Part shown: positions 16,089-18,704 of the stretch, in pieces
How the letters are laid out: every line of letters starts with the position of its first letter
How positions within the stretch are numbered: the first letter of the stretch is position 1
Assembly: GCA_011390385.1 (NCBI GenBank)
Contig: JAABSN010000056.1
Location: forward strand, 1 to 18,704
From: Thioalkalivibrio nitratireducens
GTDB lineage: Bacteria > Pseudomonadota > Gammaproteobacteria > Ectothiorhodospirales > Ectothiorhodospiraceae
DNA length: 18,704 nt
Direction: 5' to 3'
Notes under the pieces: generated by a model
What the model was told of the DNA's origin: nothing
The model's database searches: none
The model's input: only the letters and a program-made list of their open reading frames with translations
Translations under genes and position numbers: made by a program

Positions 16089-16993
16089 TCCTGTTCTGGA
16101 TTCTGGCGGCGGTACTACTGGTCGCCGCCCTGCTGTTCCTGTCCGTGCCCCTGCTGACAAGCCGTGCCCGACGCGAGGGAACGGTCACGACGGATGTCAT
16201 GGATGCAAAGATATCGGTCTACCGCAGCCAGTTGGCGGATCTGGAAGCCGACCGGGAGGCCGGAACGATCTCCGAGGCGCAGTTCAACACCGCACAGGTC
16301 GATCTTCAACGCAGCCTGCTTGAGGCGAGCGAGGGAGACCCTTCAGCCCCTGAGAATCCACACAAGCGATCATGGCGCTGGCCGGCAGGTATCGCCAGTA
16401 TGGTGCTGGCGCCGGTTCTGGCGGTCATCATTTATCAGGGCTACGGTGCAGGTGAACCGGGCCTGGATCCGCAACGGCCTGCGCAACCCAGTGCTGCCAG
16501 CGGGATGGATGTCGATATGGAAGCGGCGGTGAACGCGCTCGCCACGCGCCTCGAGAACAATCCTGAGGATCCGGACGGTTGGGCACTGCTCGGTCGTTCA
16601 CTGCTTTTTCTCGAGCAGCCCCGGGCGGCCGCCGGCGCCTATGCCCAGGCGATTCGTTACGGGGGTAGTCGGGACCCCGACATTCTCGTGAGCTATGCCG
16701 ACTTGCTCGGCAGCCTCGACGGCGGAGACCTCAATGCCCGTGCACTGACCTTCGTCAGCCAGGCACTCGAGATCGAACCGGACCACACCAATGCGCTCTG
16801 GTTGGCCGGACTTGCGGCCTTCCGTGCCTCGGATTATGAAAAAACGCAGGATTACTGGGAACGCCTCGAGTCGCAACTGACACCAGATAGTGAAGAAGCC
16901 CGGATGATCCGCAGCAACCTCGGAGAGGTGCGTTCCAGGCTGAACAACGAAACGGAAACGGACGACCGCATCCCTGAGGCGCCACCACAATAG
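16085..16993 (+). CDS. ccmI: Cytochrome c maturation TPR protein CcmI
   Basis: CcmI is the apocytochrome chaperone of the heme ligase complex and binds the C-terminal helix of its c-type cytochrome clients. The 302-residue product has a membrane span at 4-24, a cytoplasmic coiled loop with the family's RSQLADLEADREAGTIS stretch, and a second span (about 98-117). A periplasmic domain of several TPR-like helix pairs follows (about 140-285: ALLGRSLL, AAAGAYAQAI, ALEIEPDHTNALWL). It is the last gene of the operon and overlaps ccmH by 4 bases (ATGA). A palindrome 18 bases after the stop may mark the transcript end. Confidence 0.95.
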   Translation: MILFWILAAVLLVAALLFLSVPLLTSRARREGTVTTDVMDAKISVYRSQLADLEADREAGTISEAQFNTAQVDLQRSLLEASEGDPSAPENPHKRSWRWPAGIASMVLAPVLAVIIYQGYGAGEPGLDPQRPAQPSAASGMDVDMEAAVNALATRLENNPEDPDGWALLGRSLLFLEQPRAAAGAYAQAIRYGGSRDPDILVSYADLLGSLDGGDLNARALTFVSQALEIEPDHTNALWLAGLAAFRASDYEKTQDYWERLESQLTPDSEEARMIRSNLGEVRSRLNNETETDDRIPEAPPQ

Positions 16994-17010
16994 ACCCACA
17001 CCTTTGGAGT

Positions 17011-17028
17011 GCGGGAGCTTGCTCCCGC
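17011..17028. repeat. REP-like palindrome after ccmI
   Basis: GCGGGAGC-TT-GCTCCCGC is a perfect 8-base-stem palindrome 17 bases after the ccmI stop. The core resembles the GGGAGCTTGCTCCC palindrome common as intergenic repeats in pseudomonads and relatives. There is no T run; it may stabilise or end the ccm transcript. Confidence 0.6.
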
Positions 17029-17132
17029 TGTGCCCGGAGCCGGAAACACCGTCGTAGCCCGGAGCCTGAGAACCGTTCGGAACATCCCGCTTATTCGAAC
17101 GATTTCTGCAATAAATCCTGATTTTCTTTCGC

Positions 17133-17155
17133 TTTAATGGTCTCTATCCTGAGAC
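17133..17155 (+). promoter_or_regulatory. Probable pirin promoter with operator-like inverted repeat
   Basis: TTTAAT at 17133-17138 resembles a sigma-70 -10 box; the -35 is not clear. A perfect dyad, GTCTC-TATCCT-GAGAC, follows at 17140-17155 and would cover the transcription start. An outer pair, CTTTCG (17126-17131) and CGAAAG (17155-17160), could extend the stem. The site lies directly before the ribosome binding site and is a plausible autoregulatory or LysR/TetR-type operator; no regulator gene is adjacent. Confidence 0.45.
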
Positions 17156-17175
17156 GAAAGCAAAGGAGAATCATC

Positions 17176-18036
17176 ATGCCCACGACCCCGCCCGAAACAG
17201 TCCGCACCGCCCAGCCCACCGAGGATGGTGCAGGTGTCAAGATCCGCCGCATCAACGACTTCACCGGCAAGCTCGATCCGTTCCTGTTACTGGATGAACT
17301 CAAGGCCAGCAACCGCGAGGATTATGTCGGCGGTTTCCCCCCGCACCCGCACCGCGGCTTCGAGACCCTCACCTACCTGATTCACGGAGGCGTCACCCAC
17401 GAGGACTCCATGGGTAACCGGGGCGAGGTCCACGCTGGCGAGGCGCAATGGATGAGTGCCGGACGCGGCGTCATTCACTCGGAAATGCCGCTGCTGGATT
17501 CGGACGGCCTGCACGGATTCCAGATCTGGATCAACCTCCCAGCGGCACGCAAGATGGATCCACCGCGCTATCGGGACGTGCGCGCCGCAGAGATGGTGAC
17601 GGCAGAGGGAGATGGCGTAATCCTCAAGGCCATCGCCGGCAGATGGAGCACCAGCACCGGCCGGATTGAAGGCCCGATCGAACACCTCGGAAACGGGGGC
17701 CTCGGCAACGGCGCGGCGTTAGCCGACGTGACTTTGAATCCCGGCGCCTGCCTGACTGTGGAGGTCGACTCCGGTGAAAGGGTGATCGCTTACGTGTACA
17801 GCGGCAGCCTCGGTAACGGACTGAATACCGCCAGCATGGGCGTCTGGTCCCATCAATCGCGGATTGAACTGGCTTCCAGTGAAGGCGCGAGGCTGCTGCT
17901 CCTTCGCGGTCACCCCCTCGAAGAGCCCATCCGGCACCACGGCCCGTTCGTGATGAACACGGATGCCGAAATCCGACAGGCGATCGCCGATTTCGAGGCC
18001 GGCCGCCTGGCAACACCGCCAGTCAGCGTGGCATAG
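17176..18036 (+). CDS. Pirin family protein
   Basis: This 286-residue bicupin is a cytoplasmic metal-binding protein. Some bacterial pirins are quercetin 2,3-dioxygenases; others bind metabolic enzymes or act in stress responses. The metal-binding residues of the N-terminal cupin are all present: H57 and H59 in PHPHRG, and H101 and E103 in IHSEMP, spaced as in characterised pirins. The conserved FLLLDEL and GEVHAGEAQWMSAGRG segments are also present. ATG 17176 has AGGAG 7 bases upstream. An in-frame ATG at 17137 lies within the operator-like repeat and has no ribosome binding site. The gene looks monocistronic. Catalytic activity versus a regulatory role cannot be decided from sequence. Confidence 0.92.
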   Translation: MPTTPPETVRTAQPTEDGAGVKIRRINDFTGKLDPFLLLDELKASNREDYVGGFPPHPHRGFETLTYLIHGGVTHEDSMGNRGEVHAGEAQWMSAGRGVIHSEMPLLDSDGLHGFQIWINLPAARKMDPPRYRDVRAAEMVTAEGDGVILKAIAGRWSTSTGRIEGPIEHLGNGGLGNGAALADVTLNPGACLTVEVDSGERVIAYVYSGSLGNGLNTASMGVWSHQSRIELASSEGARLLLLRGHPLEEPIRHHGPFVMNTDAEIRQAIADFEAGRLATPPVSVA

Positions 18037-18180
18037 CCGCGCCCGGGTCGCGATCCGGAAGCCACGCGGTTGGCACGATAGCTCCGCCGCCCCCGCCTCC
18101 CACCTGGGCTGGCTGCAATGGAACCGCCATTGGGCGCAATCCCATGTTTGCCGCCAGCCCGGCACGCCAACTGGCAAAAC

Positions 18181-18340
18181 CATGCCTGCCATCCCAAAAA
18201 CCGAAAGGTGCAGGCGTAGGGTGCCAATGAGCGCAGCGAATTGCACCGTTCGAGGCCCGGGGCGTGGAGCCGGGGCCGGCGTGGTGTCGGTGCGGTTCGG
18301 CCGCGCCTCACGGCACCCTACGCGGGTTCTTTCACGCTAA
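18181..18340. repeat. Long palindromic repeat element, copy 1
   Basis: This is the first of two direct copies set 170 bases apart. Inside it GCGTAGGGTGCC (18214-18225) and GGCACCCTACGC (18312-18323) are perfect inverted arms. The inner sequences also pair imperfectly (GCACCG near 18243 with CGGTGC near 18289). It could fold into a stem-loop of about 110 bases. There is no coding capacity of interest. Confidence 0.8.
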
Positions 18341-18350
18341 CTGCCATGGC

Positions 18351-18510
18351 CACGCCTGCCACCCCGAAACATGAAAGATGGAGGCGTAGGGTGCCAATGA
18401 GCGCAGCGAATTGCGCCGTTCGGGGCCCGGGGCGTGGAGCCGGGGCCGGCGTGTTGTCGGTGCGGTTCGGCTTCGCCTCACGGCACCCTACGCAGCTTCT
18501 TTCACGCTAA
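18351..18510. repeat. Long palindromic repeat element, copy 2
   Basis: By manual alignment it differs from copy 1 at about 15 of 160 positions, 8 of them in the last 130. The inverted arms GCGTAGGGTGCC (18384-18395) and GGCACCCTACGC (18482-18493) are unchanged. In this copy the arms extend outward to TGAAAG (18372-18377) and CTTTCA (18499-18504). Short reading frames through the copies exist only because the repeat is open. Confidence 0.8.
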
Positions 18511-18515
18511 TCATG

Positions 18516-18533
18516 GCCGGAGGCCGCTCCGGC
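18516..18533 (-). terminator. Hairpin downstream of the universal stress protein gene
   Basis: GCCGGAG, loop GCCG, CTCCGGC is a perfect 7-base stem 48 bases past the stop of the minus-strand usp gene. There is no T run on that strand, so a terminator role is only suggested. Confidence 0.35.
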
Positions 18534-18580
18534 AGCCTCTGCCGCGCGGCGTCGGTACAGATTCTCTGGAAGTGGCGCGA

Positions 18581-18704
18581 TTACGCCTGAGGCACCACCA
18601 CTACCGGACACTTCGCGTGATGCAATACCTGCTGGCTCACCGAGCCCAGCAGGAGCCCCTGGAAGCCACCGCGTCCGCGTGAACCCACCACGAGCATGTC
18701 AGCG
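18581..18704 (-). CDS. Universal stress protein (UspA family), C-terminal part
   Basis: Only the last 40 codons lie in the window; the 5' part runs off the right edge. The minus-strand translation gives [14 protein letters not shown], then [26 protein letters not shown] and a TAA stop at 18583-18581. This contains the UspA ATP-binding signature G-2x-G-9x-G-S and the usual ending strand CPVVVVP. UspA proteins are small cytoplasmic nucleotide-binding proteins linked to stress survival. The stretch is short but the motif is exact. Confidence 0.9.
   Translation of the reverse strand, partial: ADMLVVGSRGRGGFQGLLLGSVSQQVLHHAKCPVVVVPQA

Noticed and set aside
17963..18510. Plus-strand open frames over the end of pirin and the palindromic repeats
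   Set aside because: The translations are alike only because the DNA repeat is duplicated; no ribosome binding sites or protein features.
18181..18510. CRISPR array
   Set aside because: Only two long copies with a 10-base gap, each internally palindromic; there are no short repeats with unique spacers and no cas genes.

Overview
The window is about 18.7 kb of GC-rich DNA with densely packed genes. The complete ccmABCDEFGHI cluster, the PiT and pirin sequences and the intergenic repeat style point to a chromosomal segment of a gammaproteobacterium. A respiratory, possibly sulfur-oxidising, lineage fits best, because a DsrE-like protein and a hexaheme cytochrome c are also present. I cannot name the genus from sequence alone. 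No phage, transposase, integrase, CRISPR array, rRNA or tRNA was seen.

Layout: (1) 1-3957, plus strand: a short intergenic stretch with three REP-like units and a perfect Pho box, then a PiT phosphate transporter, a small exported DsrE-like protein, and a membrane-anchored Era-like GTPase probably starting at TTG 2401. (2) 3958-7689, minus strand: more REP-like units between convergent genes, a large FAD/Fe-S fusion enzyme of the NAD-independent D-lactate dehydrogenase type, and a small membrane-tethered thioredoxin-fold protein with no cysteines. (3) 7690-8252: a 563-base divergent intergenic region with several small inverted repeats. (4) 8253-9830: a hexaheme c-type cytochrome followed by a strong intrinsic terminator. 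(5) 10130-16993: a full cytochrome c maturation (System I) operon, ccmA to ccmI, mostly with 4-base start/stop overlaps but with a 180-base hairpin-containing gap between ccmF and ccmG. (6) 17133-18036: a pirin-family gene with an inverted repeat at its probable promoter. (7) 18037-18704: two direct copies of a 160-base element that is itself a long imperfect palindrome, then the 3' end of a universal stress protein gene on the minus strand, cut off by the window edge.

Functional logic: the Ccm proteins export heme (A-D), carry it (E), and ligate it to reduced CXXCH motifs (F, G, H, I). The neighbouring hexaheme cytochrome, with six CXXCH motifs, is an obvious client. The D-lactate dehydrogenase type enzyme would feed electrons to the same respiratory chain. 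The phosphate transporter appears to be under direct PhoB control. The most interesting items are the Pho box placed only 10 bases before the pit start, which suits repression; the fusion architecture of the hexaheme cytochrome; and the paired long palindromic elements near the right end. I did not find a convincing wholly new system.
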